A stretch of DNA of 64,000 nt from an uncultured Dysosmobacter sp. (GCF_947631165.1 NZ_CANRKH010000006.1:1-64000); one strand, 5' to 3'; positions 25,939 to 34,824 are shown, numbered from the stretch's first letter. Notes: a model not told the origin generated them from the letters alone. Numbers and translations are program-made.

Positions 25939-28176
25939 TTAAGAACGCTTTGCATAATAGTTCATCAGGCAGCCGTCCAGGATGATCTCCTTTTCGTCCG
26001 CTGTCAGACCCTTGACATGGAGCAGGATGTCCTCCATGGTGCCGTCCGTCCGAATGACCTTGGCCGGGATGTCCTCTGTGCCGGTCTCAATGGCGGTGCG
26101 GATGTTGGGGACAAACACGCAGTCACCGGGAACATATGTAAAGGAAACTTCCTTGTCAATAGTGAAGGGCAGGATGCCCCAGTTGATGCAGTTGGAGCGG
26201 TAGCGCTTCGTAGCGTATTCGTAGCAGATATTGGCGAAGCCGCCCAGCACCTTCTGGCAGGAGGCGGCCTGCTCCCGGGCGGAGCCGTCACCGGGCTTGT
26301 TGGCAAACACGCAGGAGCCGAACTGGGTGCTGCCCAGCAGCGCGTCCGCGTCACCGACCTTGGAAAGCACAGCCTTCAGCTTTTCCGGAGCCTGGCCCGC
26401 CAGCCGCTCTGCCTCCATGGCGGCCACGGCCTTGGCCCTGCCCACATAGGCCGGTTCCCGGCGGGAGAGGGTGAACTCCGCCAGCCGCAGGGGATTGGAG
26501 CGGTAGCTGGAGGTCTCGCCGGAGGGAATCAGCTCGTCGGTGGTGGTGACGGGATCGTGGAGCACCGCCGCCAGCTCCACCAGCAGGTTTTCCGCCAGGG
26601 GCCGCATCTTCGGCCAGTCAGTGATGTTGGGCCCCATGATCAGCTCTTCCTCCGGGTGGGGGCTGCCGAAGCCGTTGTAGACCCGCCGGTCATATACGCT
26701 CCTGTCGTAGTGATAGGGACACCGGGCGGCCTCATAGCCCAGCTCATCGGCAGGGGTGATCCTGCCCCCGTTGGCGGCGGTAGCGGCAATGGACCGGGCG
26801 TCCATCAGGCACACGGCGGCAAACTGGCCCTCGCCGGGCTTGGAGCCCTCCCGGTTGGGGAAGTTGCGGGTGGTGTGCCGCAGGGAGAGGCCATTGTGGG
26901 CGGGCACGTCCCCCGCACCGAAGCAGGGGCCGCAGAAGCTGGGCTTGATGATGGCGCCGCTTCGCAGAAGATCCTCCGTGGCTCCGATCTTCGTCAGCTC
27001 CAGGCTGACGGGCACGCTGGTGGGGTACACATCCAAAGTAAAGTAACCATTGCCGCAGCTCTGGCAGCGGAGAATGTCCGCCGCCTCGACGATGTTGTCA
27101 AAAAGCCCCCCGGCGCATCCGGCGATGACGCCCTGGTCCGCCCAGACGCCGCCGTCGCGGATCTTCTGTGTCAGATGGACGTCCGCCTTGGGATAGCGGT
27201 TCCGGGCGTCGGCTTCCACCTTCGCCAGCAGCTCCGGGGCATTGTCCAAAAACTCCCGGATGGTCCAGGCGTTGGAGGGGTGGAAGGGCAGGGCGATCAT
27301 CGGCTCTACCTGAGAGAGGTCGATCTCGATGTACTTATCATACCAGGCGCCGTCGCCGGGATGCAGTTCCTTATAGTCATCCGGGCGCCGATGGGCGTCG
27401 TAAAAGCCCTTCGTCTCACCATCGGTCTCCCAAATGGAGGAGAGGCAGGTGGTCTCAGTGGTCATCACGTCAATGCCGTTCCGGAAGTCGATGGGCAGGT
27501 TCGCGATGCCGGGACCGGCGAACTCCAGCACGCAGTTGTTGACGAAACCGCCGGCGAAGGTGGCCTTCACCAGAGCGATGGCCACGTCGTGAGGACCCAC
27601 GCCCTGGCGGGGAGTCCCGGTGAGATACACCAGCACCACCTTGGGATAGTTCACATCCCAGGTGTTTTTCAAAAGCTGCTTGGCCAGCTCCGGACCGCCC
27701 TCTCCAACGGCCATGGTGCCAAGAGCCCCGTACCGAGTATGGGAGTCAGAGCCTAAGATCATCTTTCCGCAGCCCGCCATCTGCTCTCTTGCATAGGAGT
27801 GGATGACGCTCTGGTTGGCGGGGACGTAAATGCCGCCGTACTTCCTGGCGGCGGAGAGGCCGAATACATGGTCGTCTTCGTTGATAGTGCCGCCCACGGC
27901 GCAGAGGCTGTTGTGGCAGTTTGTCAGGGCATAGGGGATGGGGAACTCCTTCATGCCGGAGGCCCGGGCCTGCTGGATGATGCCCACATAGGTGATGTCG
28001 TGGGACACCATGGCGTCAAAGCGGATCTTCAGCCGCGCCGGGTCTCCGCTGGTGTTATGGGCCTGAAGAATGGACCAGGCCATGGTCTGGCGGCGGCCTT
28101 CCTCTGGGGGGATGGGGGCTTCGGCGCAGGGGACACCGTTGGTCAGAAAGACACTGTGGTCATGCAGAGCGATCAT
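25939..28176 (-). CDS. acn: Aconitate hydratase
   Basis: The 745-residue aconitase family protein has GSDSHTRYGALGTMAVGEGG (substrate loop), the [4Fe-4S] cysteine in CGPCFGAGDVPAHNG plus C in CAGG and CQSC segments, NFPNREGSKPGEGQ, and a C-terminal swivel domain with FVPNIRTAIETGTEDIPAKV. It isomerises citrate to isocitrate. It is shorter than AcnA (about 890) and belongs to an atypical clostridial branch. The ATG at 28176 follows AGGAGG; the frame is open further upstream but without a ribosome site. Confidence 0.9.
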   Translation of the reverse strand: MIALHDHSVFLTNGVPCAEAPIPPEEGRRQTMAWSILQAHNTSGDPARLKIRFDAMVSHDITYVGIIQQARASGMKEFPIPYALTNCHNSLCAVGGTINEDDHVFGLSAARKYGGIYVPANQSVIHSYAREQMAGCGKMILGSDSHTRYGALGTMAVGEGGPELAKQLLKNTWDVNYPKVVLVYLTGTPRQGVGPHDVAIALVKATFAGGFVNNCVLEFAGPGIANLPIDFRNGIDVMTTETTCLSSIWETDGETKGFYDAHRRPDDYKELHPGDGAWYDKYIEIDLSQVEPMIALPFHPSNAWTIREFLDNAPELLAKVEADARNRYPKADVHLTQKIRDGGVWADQGVIAGCAGGLFDNIVEAADILRCQSCGNGYFTLDVYPTSVPVSLELTKIGATEDLLRSGAIIKPSFCGPCFGAGDVPAHNGLSLRHTTRNFPNREGSKPGEGQFAAVCLMDARSIAATAANGGRITPADELGYEAARCPYHYDRSVYDRRVYNGFGSPHPEEELIMGPNITDWPKMRPLAENLLVELAAVLHDPVTTTDELIPSGETSSYRSNPLRLAEFTLSRREPAYVGRAKAVAAMEAERLAGQAPEKLKAVLSKVGDADALLGSTQFGSCVFANKPGDGSAREQAASCQKVLGGFANICYEYATKRYRSNCINWGILPFTIDKEVSFTYVPGDCVFVPNIRTAIETGTEDIPAKVIRTDGTMEDILLHVKGLTADEKEIILDGCLMNYYAKRS

Positions 28177-28412
28177 GAAAGTTCCTCCTGTGTGGCGCGG
28201 GGACGCCCGCGATTCTTGCAGTTTAATATAGCATACCACGAAAGAATTGAAAAGCAATTTTGCAAGAAAAGAAATATGAACTTGCAGATTTGGCGGACTG
28301 AACAAGAAAACACCAAAAAATCAGCAAGTTTTTGCACATGCGCTGTCATGTAAACGGAGCGTTGCTTGCGAAAGAGGAAAAGTTGGGATACACTGTGGGA
28401 GAGGTGAGCGAT

Positions 28413-29000
28413 ATGGACAACAGACAGACCGGCGCGCTGCTCCGCGCCCTGCGCCAGGAGCGGCGGCTGACCCAGGCCCAAGCGGCGGAGGCGCTGGGGG
28501 TCAGCCCTCAGGCGGTGAGCAAGTGGGAGCGGGGACTGGGCGGCCCGGAGGTCAGCCTGCTGCCCGTGCTGGCCCGATTTTTCGGGGTCAGTTTGACGCG
28601 GCTGCTGGCCGGAGATCTGATGCCGGACCCTCTGGAGGCTGGAAATATGAAACGACTGAAATTTTATGTGTGTCCGGACTGCGGCAATCTTTTGACCGCG
28701 TCCGGCGGCGGAGAGCTGCACTGCTGCGGCCGAAAGCTGGAGCCGCTGGCGGCAAAGCCAGCGGACAAGGACCACGCAGTGCGGGTGACGGAGGTGGAAG
28801 AGGACTGGTATATTACCTTTGACCACCCCATGGAAAAAGACCACTTTATCCGCTTCGCAGCCTGTATGACCTTAGACCGTGTTCTTTTGGCGCGGCTGTA
28901 TCCGGAGCAGGGCGGGGAGCTTCGGATCCCCCAGCTGCGGGGCGGCGGAAAGCTGTATCTATGCTGCAGCCGGGACGGGCTGTTCGAGGTGAAGCTGTGA
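28413..29000 (+). CDS. XRE HTH fused to a desulfoferrodoxin-like domain
   Basis: The 195-residue protein has an XRE DNA-binding domain (residues 8-62; LTQAQAAEALGVSPQAVSKW). A desulfoferrodoxin-type rubredoxin-like iron site (C87, C90, C104, C105 in CPDCG and HCCGRKLEPL) follows, then a neelaredoxin/superoxide-reductase-like fold: DHAVRV (H121), FDHPMEKDHFIRF (H138, H144) and LYLCCSRDGLF. In superoxide reductase the last motif is C-x2-H; here position 188 is Asp, so one active-site His ligand is gone. I infer an iron- or redox-sensing regulator rather than an enzyme. The ATG at 28413 follows GGAGAGGTGAG. Confidence 0.8.
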   Translation: MDNRQTGALLRALRQERRLTQAQAAEALGVSPQAVSKWERGLGGPEVSLLPVLARFFGVSLTRLLAGDLMPDPLEAGNMKRLKFYVCPDCGNLLTASGGGELHCCGRKLEPLAAKPADKDHAVRVTEVEEDWYITFDHPMEKDHFIRFAACMTLDRVLLARLYPEQGGELRIPQLRGGGKLYLCCSRDGLFEVKL

Positions 29001-29003
29001 ATG

Positions 29004-29044
29004 ACAAAACGCCTTCGCTGGCATAGCCAGCGAAGGCGTTTTGT
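29004..29044. terminator. Bidirectional terminator
   Basis: Perfect 19-base arms ACAAAACGCCTTCGCTGGC and its complement enclose ATA. It sits between the convergent HTH-fusion and DUF2000 genes. Confidence 0.92.
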
Positions 29045-29049
29045 CCGGA

Positions 29050-29472
29050 TCACCGCAGCAGGGGCAGGCTGCCGGTCAGCTTGTTGACCTGCTTTTTGCC
29101 GCCGCAGATGGCCAGACCCAGATAGCGGAGGTCCGACTCCGGCACGGCCCGCAGGCCGCCGGTGAATTCGTCATAGGTCTTGCAGACCTGGGCGAAATCG
29201 GAGAAGTCCGCCACGGTCAAGCCGGCGTAGACCGGGTCATAGAGCCTTTCCCGCAGCGCCTTGATCTGCGCCGCACTGCCCCGCAGGATGGGAACGGGGA
29301 AGGCGATGATGCCCAGGTGGCTGTGGCCGCTGCCATCCCGCACGTCGGCTCCCACGGCCTCCGGCAGGTGCTTTCCCAGGGTGATGCCCAGGATGGCGGC
29401 GGTGTTGGCGACGAGGCCCAGGGGCAGGGCCTCGTCCAGGATCATGACGCATTTTTCACTCTGAACGTCCAT
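29050..29472 (-). CDS. DUF2000 family protein
   Basis: The 140-residue protein has KCVMILDEALPLGLVANTAA, ILGITLGKHLPEAVG, GIIAFPVPILRGSAAQI and a C-terminal YLGLAICGGKKQVNKLTGS. These fit DUF2000, a family with a peptidyl-tRNA-hydrolase-like fold and no established function. The start overlaps the end of the AraC gene by 17 bases, so the two are coexpressed. DUF2000 genes often sit with AraC or LysE-type neighbours. Confidence 0.83.
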   Translation of the reverse strand: MDVQSEKCVMILDEALPLGLVANTAAILGITLGKHLPEAVGADVRDGSGHSHLGIIAFPVPILRGSAAQIKALRERLYDPVYAGLTVADFSDFAQVCKTYDEFTGGLRAVPESDLRYLGLAICGGKKQVNKLTGSLPLLR

Positions 29473-30301
29473 GCTGTTCTCCTTTTCCGCCGCGTTTGCA
29501 GATGTCCCGGTACACGCCGGGGGACACGCCGATGGCGGCGGTGAAATGGTTGGTAAAATGGCTTTGGTCGGAAAAGCCTGTTTCCAGGGCGGCTTCCAGA
29601 GGAGATGTGCCCTGCTCCAGCAGGCGCTTGGCGGCGTTGACGCGGACGGCCTCCAGATAGCGGTAGGGCGTGATGCCCTGGTCCCGGGTCATGGCCCGCA
29701 GCAGGGTCGATCTGCTGAGACTGGCGTGACGGCAGACCTGGTCCAGGGTGACCCGTTCCGCGAAATGCCGGTCCATGTATGCGCAGGCCCGCTGGATCTC
29801 CCGGCGGCACTCCGGAGACGGCGGGGGTGAGAGCCGGCCATGCTTTTCCAGCAGCTGGCCCGCCAGCAGCAACAGGGACTCTTCCTTTTCAAATCTGCCG
29901 CCGCCGGAGAGCAGGAGTTGGTGAAAGGCCCGGAATTGGCAGGCCAGCTCCGGATCGTTCGCCACGGGCTCGGGAAAGACTGGCAGGATGTGGGTCCCGG
30001 CCAGCTCCTTCACCAGATCGGTCATGGTCTCGATGGGGATGGTGACACTGCGGTAGTCCAGGGGCTCGTCACCGCATTGGGCGCAGGCGTGGCTGTCGCC
30101 GGGATTCAGTAGGAACAGCTGGCCGGGATGCAGCACTGTCTTTTGTCCCTTGCAGGTGAGGTCCCGTATGCCCCGTTCCACCAGGCCCAGCACATAGTGG
30201 GCGTGGAAATGGAGGGAGAATGGCTGGGACAGGCCCTGAAAGCGGTAGGCTTCGATGCGCAGGTCATGGTCCGCCACCACGGCCTTTTCGGCTTTTTCCA
30301 T
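29456..30301 (-). CDS. AraC family transcriptional regulator
   Basis: The 281-residue protein has an N-terminal cupin-like ligand domain (LHFHAHYVLGLVERG, HPGQLFLLNPGDSHAC) and two C-terminal HTH motifs (VTLDQVCRHASLSRSTLLRA and SPLEAALETGFSDQSHFTNH). The pattern is that of AraC regulators for small molecules or amino acids. The ATG at 30301 follows AAGGAGG; a longer upstream frame has no ribosome site. It precedes and overlaps the DUF2000 gene, downstream of an NSS transporter on the same strand. Confidence 0.9.
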   Translation of the reverse strand: MEKAEKAVVADHDLRIEAYRFQGLSQPFSLHFHAHYVLGLVERGIRDLTCKGQKTVLHPGQLFLLNPGDSHACAQCGDEPLDYRSVTIPIETMTDLVKELAGTHILPVFPEPVANDPELACQFRAFHQLLLSGGGRFEKEESLLLLAGQLLEKHGRLSPPPSPECRREIQRACAYMDRHFAERVTLDQVCRHASLSRSTLLRAMTRDQGITPYRYLEAVRVNAAKRLLEQGTSPLEAALETGFSDQSHFTNHFTAAIGVSPGVYRDICKRGGKGEQHGRSE

Positions 30302-30453
30302 GGGATTTTCCTCCTTGCTGTGGGTATATGATGCCACGGAAGCGGGGCGAAAGTCTTGTACAATAACTTCAAAATATCCTTTGTCCACTGAGGGTAGGAT
30401 GAGCGCGGCATAGAGAGAAAGGACAGACGCGGCGCGTCCGTCCCTTCGGGATA

Positions 30454-31893
30454 TCATGCTTTTTCACGGCGGGCCATGACGAAGATCAGGGCTGCCACGA
30501 CGGCGCAGACGCCGATCCGCCAGGCTATGCTGCGCAGTCCCAGCACCAGGATGGCCAGGATCAGGATGGGCAGCACGAACTGGAAATAGGGCTTGAAGGC
30601 CCGGGGCATTTTCAGGCCGCTGCCGGTGTTGGCCTCTTCCAGATACCGGTCAAAGCCCCAGCCCCATTTGGTCACGCAGAACAGCAGGTAGATGAGGGAG
30701 CCCAGAGGCAGCAGCAGATTGCTGACCAGGAAATCCTCGATGTCCAGCACCTGGCCCACGCCGCCGTGGGGCAGCGGCAGCTCAAAGTACCACAGGTTGT
30801 AGCCCAGCACGCAGGGGATGCTGGCAATAAGGATCAGCACCAGATTGACGGCCGCCGCCTTTTTCCGGGACCAGCCAAAGTTGTCGATACAGCTGGCCAG
30901 CAGGTTCTCGAACACAGCGATGACGGTGGAGAAACTGGCGAAGGTCATGAACAGGAAGAACAGCGTGCCCCACAGCCGTCCCCCGGCCATGTTGACGAAT
31001 ACCTTGGGCAGGGTTATGAAGATCAGCGAGGGGCCGGAGTCCGGCTGCACGCCGAAGCTGAAACAGGCGGGGAAGATGATGAGGCCGCTCATGAGGGCCA
31101 CGAAGGTGTCCAGCGAGCAGATGCGGATGGCCTCGCCGGTGAGGGTGTTGTCCCGGGACATGTAGCTGCCGAAGATCTCCATGGCGGCGATGCCCAGGCT
31201 CAGGGTAAAGAAGGCCTGGTTCATGGCGGCGGTGATGACCTTTCCCAGCCCCATTCCGGCGGCCCGGTCAAAGTCCGGCAGCAGATAGAAGCGGACGCCC
31301 TCTGCTGCGCCGGGCAGCAGCAGGCTGTGGACCGCCAGCACCACGATCAATCCAAGCAGGCCCAGCATCATCACCTTGGTGATGCGCTCCAAACCGTTTT
31401 GCAGGCCGAAACTGCACACCAGGATGCCCGCCACCACCGTGACCACCATCCACAGGGCCATTTCGCCCGGGTCCCCCAGGGTCGAGAGAAAGAACATGTT
31501 GTCGATGGCTTCGCCCTCCAGACCGTTGAAGGACCCTGCGGCAAATTTGAAGAAGTAGCCCAGCATCCAGCCGGAGACGGTGGTGTAGAACATCATCAGC
31601 AGGTAGCAGCCGATGACGCAGAACCAGCCGTGGAGGTGCCAGCGGCTGCCCTTTGGCTCCAGGGCCTCGTAGCCCAGCACGGCGCTTTTCCGGCTGGCCC
31701 GTCCCACCGCCAGCTCCATGGTCAGCACCGGCACGCCCATGGCGATGAGGAACAGCAGGTAGAACAGCACGAACACGCCGCCGCCGCTCTGCCCGGCGAC
31801 ATAGGGGAACTTCCATACATTGCCGATGCCGATGGCGCACCCGGCGCTCACCAGCAGAAAGCCCAGCCGGGACTTAAAATTTTCACGCTTCAT
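30454..31893 (-). CDS. Sodium-dependent (NSS/SNF) amino acid-type transporter
   Basis: The 479-residue neurotransmitter:sodium symporter family protein has about 12 membrane spans. N-terminal signature: SRLGFLLVSAGCAIGIGNVW, FPYVAGQSGGGVFVLFYLLF; later MELAVGRASRKSAV and FFLSLGIAAMEIFGSYMS-like TLSLGIAAMEIFGSYMSRD. Family members import amino acids or indole/tryptophan-type solutes with Na+. The AraC/DUF2000 pair lies downstream on the same strand with a 150-base gap. The substrate cannot be told from sequence. Confidence 0.9.
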   Translation of the reverse strand: MKRENFKSRLGFLLVSAGCAIGIGNVWKFPYVAGQSGGGVFVLFYLLFLIAMGVPVLTMELAVGRASRKSAVLGYEALEPKGSRWHLHGWFCVIGCYLLMMFYTTVSGWMLGYFFKFAAGSFNGLEGEAIDNMFFLSTLGDPGEMALWMVVTVVAGILVCSFGLQNGLERITKVMMLGLLGLIVVLAVHSLLLPGAAEGVRFYLLPDFDRAAGMGLGKVITAAMNQAFFTLSLGIAAMEIFGSYMSRDNTLTGEAIRICSLDTFVALMSGLIIFPACFSFGVQPDSGPSLIFITLPKVFVNMAGGRLWGTLFFLFMTFASFSTVIAVFENLLASCIDNFGWSRKKAAAVNLVLILIASIPCVLGYNLWYFELPLPHGGVGQVLDIEDFLVSNLLLPLGSLIYLLFCVTKWGWGFDRYLEEANTGSGLKMPRAFKPYFQFVLPILILAILVLGLRSIAWRIGVCAVVAALIFVMARREKA

Positions 31894-32025
31894 GAAATGT
31901 CCTCTCTTTTTTCAAACCGTTCGGGGGATAAAAAGGAGGAACGAACCGTTCCCCCTTCTCAGCTGCCGGACCTTTTCATGGTAACGGAGGCCGGCGGGGA
32001 AGTCAACACATTTTCCCCAAAAAGA

Positions 32026-32054
32026 TTGCGTTTTACAGCAGAATATGCGATACT
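32026..32054 (+). promoter_or_regulatory. Likely promoter of the cysteine hydrolase gene
   Basis: TTGCGT and GATACT are 17 bases apart, ending about 30 bases before the ATG at 32086. Confidence 0.45.
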
Positions 32055-32085
32055 AGTATAAGAAAAAATGATGGAGGTGATTTTC

Positions 32086-32631
32086 ATGGATATTCTGATC
32101 GTGGTGGATATGCAGAACGACTTTGTCAGCGGCGCGCTGGGTACGGCGGAGGCCCGGAAGATCGTGCCCTATGTGGTGGGCCGGGTAGTGGATGGACTCA
32201 ACAGCGGTGAGAAGGTCCTTTTCACCCGGGACACCCACGGGGCGGATTACCTGGATACCCAGGAGGGCCGGAAGCTGCCGGTGGCCCACTGCGTCCAGGG
32301 GACCGAGGGCTGGGAGATCATTGAGCAGCTCCGGGAGTACGGGGCGCATCCCATCGACAAGCCCACCTTCGGCAGCCGGTATCTGGGGGCGCTGCTGAAG
32401 GCCCAGGACGAGGACCTGAAAAAACAGGGGAAACCTGGCGTGGAAAAGGTGACGCTGGTGGGCCTGTGCACGGATATCTGCGTGATCTCCAATGCCTTGC
32501 TCATCAAGGCATTCCTGCCGGAGGCAGAGATCGCGGTGGACGCCGCCTGCTGCGCGGGCGTGAGCCCCGAGAGTCACCGAACCGCGCTGGAAGCCATGAA
32601 AATGTGCCAGATCACTGTGGAAAACGAGTGA
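32086..32631 (+). CDS. Isochorismatase-family cysteine hydrolase (nicotinamidase-like)
   Basis: The 181-residue protein has the Asp-Lys-Cys triad of the family: ILIVVDMQNDFVSGALG (Asp near residue 8), IDKPTFGSRYLG (Lys) and LVGLCTDICVISNALL (nucleophile Cys). A metal-binding DTHGADY segment matches nicotinamidase/pyrazinamidase enzymes, which convert nicotinamide to nicotinate. Nicotinate phosphoribosyltransferase at 62 kb would use that product. The family is broad, so the substrate is a likely guess. The ATG follows GGAGGTGAT. Confidence 0.83.
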   Translation: MDILIVVDMQNDFVSGALGTAEARKIVPYVVGRVVDGLNSGEKVLFTRDTHGADYLDTQEGRKLPVAHCVQGTEGWEIIEQLREYGAHPIDKPTFGSRYLGALLKAQDEDLKKQGKPGVEKVTLVGLCTDICVISNALLIKAFLPEAEIAVDAACCAGVSPESHRTALEAMKMCQITVENE

Positions 32632-32752
32632 AACGCTGAAGTTTTGTAACCCATTGTCATGGAATTGTCACTGGTTTGTAACGATTTTTCAGCCGCCGCC
32701 TGTTACTATTTAGATAGCAAGGGTATCAAACAGGATCGAAGGAGGCTGAACG

Positions 32753-34099
32753 ATGAAAAAACACAAAATCACGGCACTTTTGGCGGTGGTCTGCCTGCTG
32801 GGGCTGCTGGGCGGCTGCGGGCAGACGGGACCGGCGTCTGCGGAACCGGAGGGTCCAGCCACTGTGGAAGGCCCCAACGCCTTGACGGCGGAGGAGATCG
32901 AGCGGGTCAATGAGGCATTTGCAGATTTTGTCACCACGGTGGATGGGGTGGAAGTGACCAATTCCCTGCTCTGCCTGCTGTCCTGTTACTATGCAGCCCC
33001 AGAGGATATCGACCTGTCTGCCTTTCTGGCCTACTGCTTCGTGACGGAGGAGGTCAGTATGGGACAGGAGCTGGAGCCAGTGGGCCAGACGGAGTTTGAA
33101 GCCCTGAAACAGCAGGCGGACTGGCCTTTTCAGAGCGCGTGGGCGGTAGATGAAATGATCGTTCCCATCCACCGCTACCCTCGGGTGGAGGTGGATGCTT
33201 TTTTGGAGCGGCATACCGGCGTTGCCACAGCAGATCTGGCCGGACAGTGGGCGGAGAAGCTGTTTTATGTGCCGGAATATGATGCCTATTACAATTACAC
33301 CAGTGATTTCGGCCCTGGGCGGTTTGAATGTCAGGAGGGCGTCCGGGAGGGGAGCGTTGTCCGGCTGACTGGAAAAGGCAGGCCAGTGCATTATGTTCCG
33401 CCTATGGGGACCGCCGGTGTCAGGGTAGAAGCCCAGTTGACAGTGGAGGAGCAGCCCGATGGAACCTGGCGGTTCGTGTCCTACTTGCCTCTGGATGAAA
33501 CAGGCGCGGTGACCGTGCCGGAGCGTGCGGACCCCAATGCCCTGACAGCGGAGGAGATCCAGCAGGTGAACGAGGCGTTCGCGGCCACTTATACGGTGGA
33601 TCGTGTGACTTACGCGACCCAGATCAGCTGTTTCTTCACCTCCTATTACGAGAGGCCGGAGGACATCGATTTCCGGGAGTTCATGTATCTCTTTTCGCCA
33701 GGGGAGGTCCTGCCCGACGATTCGGAGGAGCTGCAGGCCCTGTCCCGGCTGGAGGACTGGCCCCATACGGGCTATTTTGAGCCTGATGCGCTTCCGTGTC
33801 CGACTCACAAATTCAGGCGGGCGGATGTGGATGCGGCGCTGCAAAAATACATGGGCATCACCACGGCGGACCTGACCCATGTGAACGACAACGGCCCGAC
33901 GCTGCTTTATCTTGAGGAGTACGACGCCTATTACAACTTCACCAGCGACTTTGGGCCGGGGACCTTCCGCTGCGTTTCCGGCCGCAGGGACGGAGACCGG
34001 GTGATCCTCACCGGAGACTGGTCAGAGCTGACTTTGGAGCAGCAGCCGGACGGGAGCTGGTATTTTGTCTCCCACCTGCCCCTGGAAAAGGAACAATAA
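32753..34099 (+). CDS. Lipoprotein with two copies of an unknown domain
   Basis: The 448-residue exported lipoprotein has signal peptide and lipobox LLGLLGGC (Cys near residue 22). The mature part contains two copies of a module of about 190 residues. Both open with NALTAEEI followed by VNEAFA (about residues 43 and 261), both contain an SCYYAAPEDID or TSYYERPEDID stretch, YDAYYNYTSDFGPG or YDAYYNFTSDFGPG, and a closing EEQPDGTWRFVSYLPL or EQQPDGSWYFVSHLPL. I do not recognise the domain. It is a single gene with a terminator behind it. Confidence 0.75.
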   Translation: MKKHKITALLAVVCLLGLLGGCGQTGPASAEPEGPATVEGPNALTAEEIERVNEAFADFVTTVDGVEVTNSLLCLLSCYYAAPEDIDLSAFLAYCFVTEEVSMGQELEPVGQTEFEALKQQADWPFQSAWAVDEMIVPIHRYPRVEVDAFLERHTGVATADLAGQWAEKLFYVPEYDAYYNYTSDFGPGRFECQEGVREGSVVRLTGKGRPVHYVPPMGTAGVRVEAQLTVEEQPDGTWRFVSYLPLDETGAVTVPERADPNALTAEEIQQVNEAFAATYTVDRVTYATQISCFFTSYYERPEDIDFREFMYLFSPGEVLPDDSEELQALSRLEDWPHTGYFEPDALPCPTHKFRRADVDAALQKYMGITTADLTHVNDNGPTLLYLEEYDAYYNFTSDFGPGTFRCVSGRRDGDRVILTGDWSELTLEQQPDGSWYFVSHLPLEKEQ

Positions 34100-34106
34100 A
34101 CGGAAG

Positions 34107-34138
34107 CGGGCCATGGAACTTCCACGGCCCGCTTTACA
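34107..34138 (+). terminator. Terminator hairpin after the lipoprotein gene
   Basis: Near-perfect arms AGCGGGCCATGGAA and TTCCACGGCCCGCT are followed by TTT. The same hairpin sequence recurs at 35078-35108. Confidence 0.75.
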
Positions 34139-34147
34139 CGAAAGCAA

Positions 34148-34174
34148 AAACCACCCGTCAGGGTGGTTTTTTAT
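34148..34174. terminator. Bidirectional terminator
   Basis: AAAAACCACCC-GTCA-GGGTGGTTTTTT. It ends the small HTH gene pair on the minus strand and backs up the lipoprotein terminator. Confidence 0.9.
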
Positions 34175-34431
34175 AGTTCAACAGATCGATAAAAGTCGGA
34201 GGGCAGGTCACGTTCCGTGACATTCAGAATTGTGCAGAGACAGGCCAGCTCGTAATCTGTGACGAGCCGCTGGTTGTGCTCGATCTTGCTGATCATCTGC
34301 TGGTCGATATTCACGTTCATCGTTTGCAGCTTGGCGGCCAGCTGCTCCTGACTGAGCCCACGCAGCTCCCGATAGTGCCGCAGCTGCCGGTGGATGATAT
34401 TCTTGTTGTCATTGTAGGACAGCTTTTTCAT
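34171..34431 (-). CDS. Small XRE-type HTH regulator A
   Basis: An 86-residue protein that is little more than an HTH domain (LRHYRELRGLSQEQLAAKL, MISKIEHNQRLVTDYELACL) with a short tail TERDLPSDFYRSVEL. It is paralogous to the adjacent regulator B, sharing N-terminal, HTH and tail features. It probably binds DNA as a dimer. A palindrome lies 11-24 bases upstream of its start. Confidence 0.85.
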   Translation of the reverse strand: MKKLSYNDNKNIIHRQLRHYRELRGLSQEQLAAKLQTMNVNIDQQMISKIEHNQRLVTDYELACLCTILNVTERDLPSDFYRSVEL

Positions 34432-34439
34432 GGGCGACC

Positions 34440-34457
34440 TTTACGTTAAGACGTATT
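34440..34457 (-). promoter_or_regulatory. Palindrome upstream of HTH regulator A
   Basis: TACGT-TAAG-ACGTA (34442-34455). On the minus strand it contains ACGTCTTAACGT, resembling TCGTCTTAAACT ahead of the divergent small gene at 34825; the shared CGTCTTAA core suggests a common operator. Confidence 0.45.
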
Positions 34458-34462
34458 TGACT

Positions 34463-34735
34463 TTACTGTGGACACTCAACATCAAGCGTTTCATAAAAGT
34501 CGGCGAGCAGATCCCGTTCCGTGACGCTCAGCACCCTGCAAAAACAGACCAGCTCAAAATCCTTCACGAAACGCTCGTTGCGCTCAATCTTACTAATGAG
34601 CCGCTGGTTGATGTCCACGCCCAAGAGCTGCATTTGCGCGGCCAGGGCTTCCTGGGACATGCCGCGCTCCCTGCGCAGACGCCGCAGGTTCTGGGAAATC
34701 AGATTGGATTGGTCATAAAAATAGGACTTGTTCAT
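34463..34735 (-). CDS. Small XRE-type HTH regulator B
   Basis: A 90-residue HTH protein (LRRLRRERGMSQEALAAQM, LISKIERNERFVKDFELVCF) with the tail TERDLLADFYETLDV. About half its residues match regulator A, 31 bases downstream on the same strand, so the two arose by duplication and are likely cotranscribed. It diverges from the small gene at 34825. Confidence 0.85.
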   Translation of the reverse strand: MNKSYFYDQSNLISQNLRRLRRERGMSQEALAAQMQLLGVDINQRLISKIERNERFVKDFELVCFCRVLSVTERDLLADFYETLDVECPQ

Positions 34736-34761
34736 GTTTTACTCCAACACGAAGTATTTTC

Positions 34762-34810
34762 TTGACTTTATCATGAATTGTGTCCTACAATTAGTTCGTC
34801 TTAAACTAAA
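34762..34810 (+). promoter_or_regulatory. Promoter and possible operator of the small gene at 34825
   Basis: TTGACT (34762-34767) and TACAAT (34786-34791) are 18 bases apart. Just downstream an inverted repeat TTAGTT-CGTCTTA-AACTAA (34791-34809) overlaps the start site and shares CGTCTTAA with the site ahead of regulator A. Confidence 0.6.
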
Positions 34811-34824
34811 ATGGAGGAGCAGAT

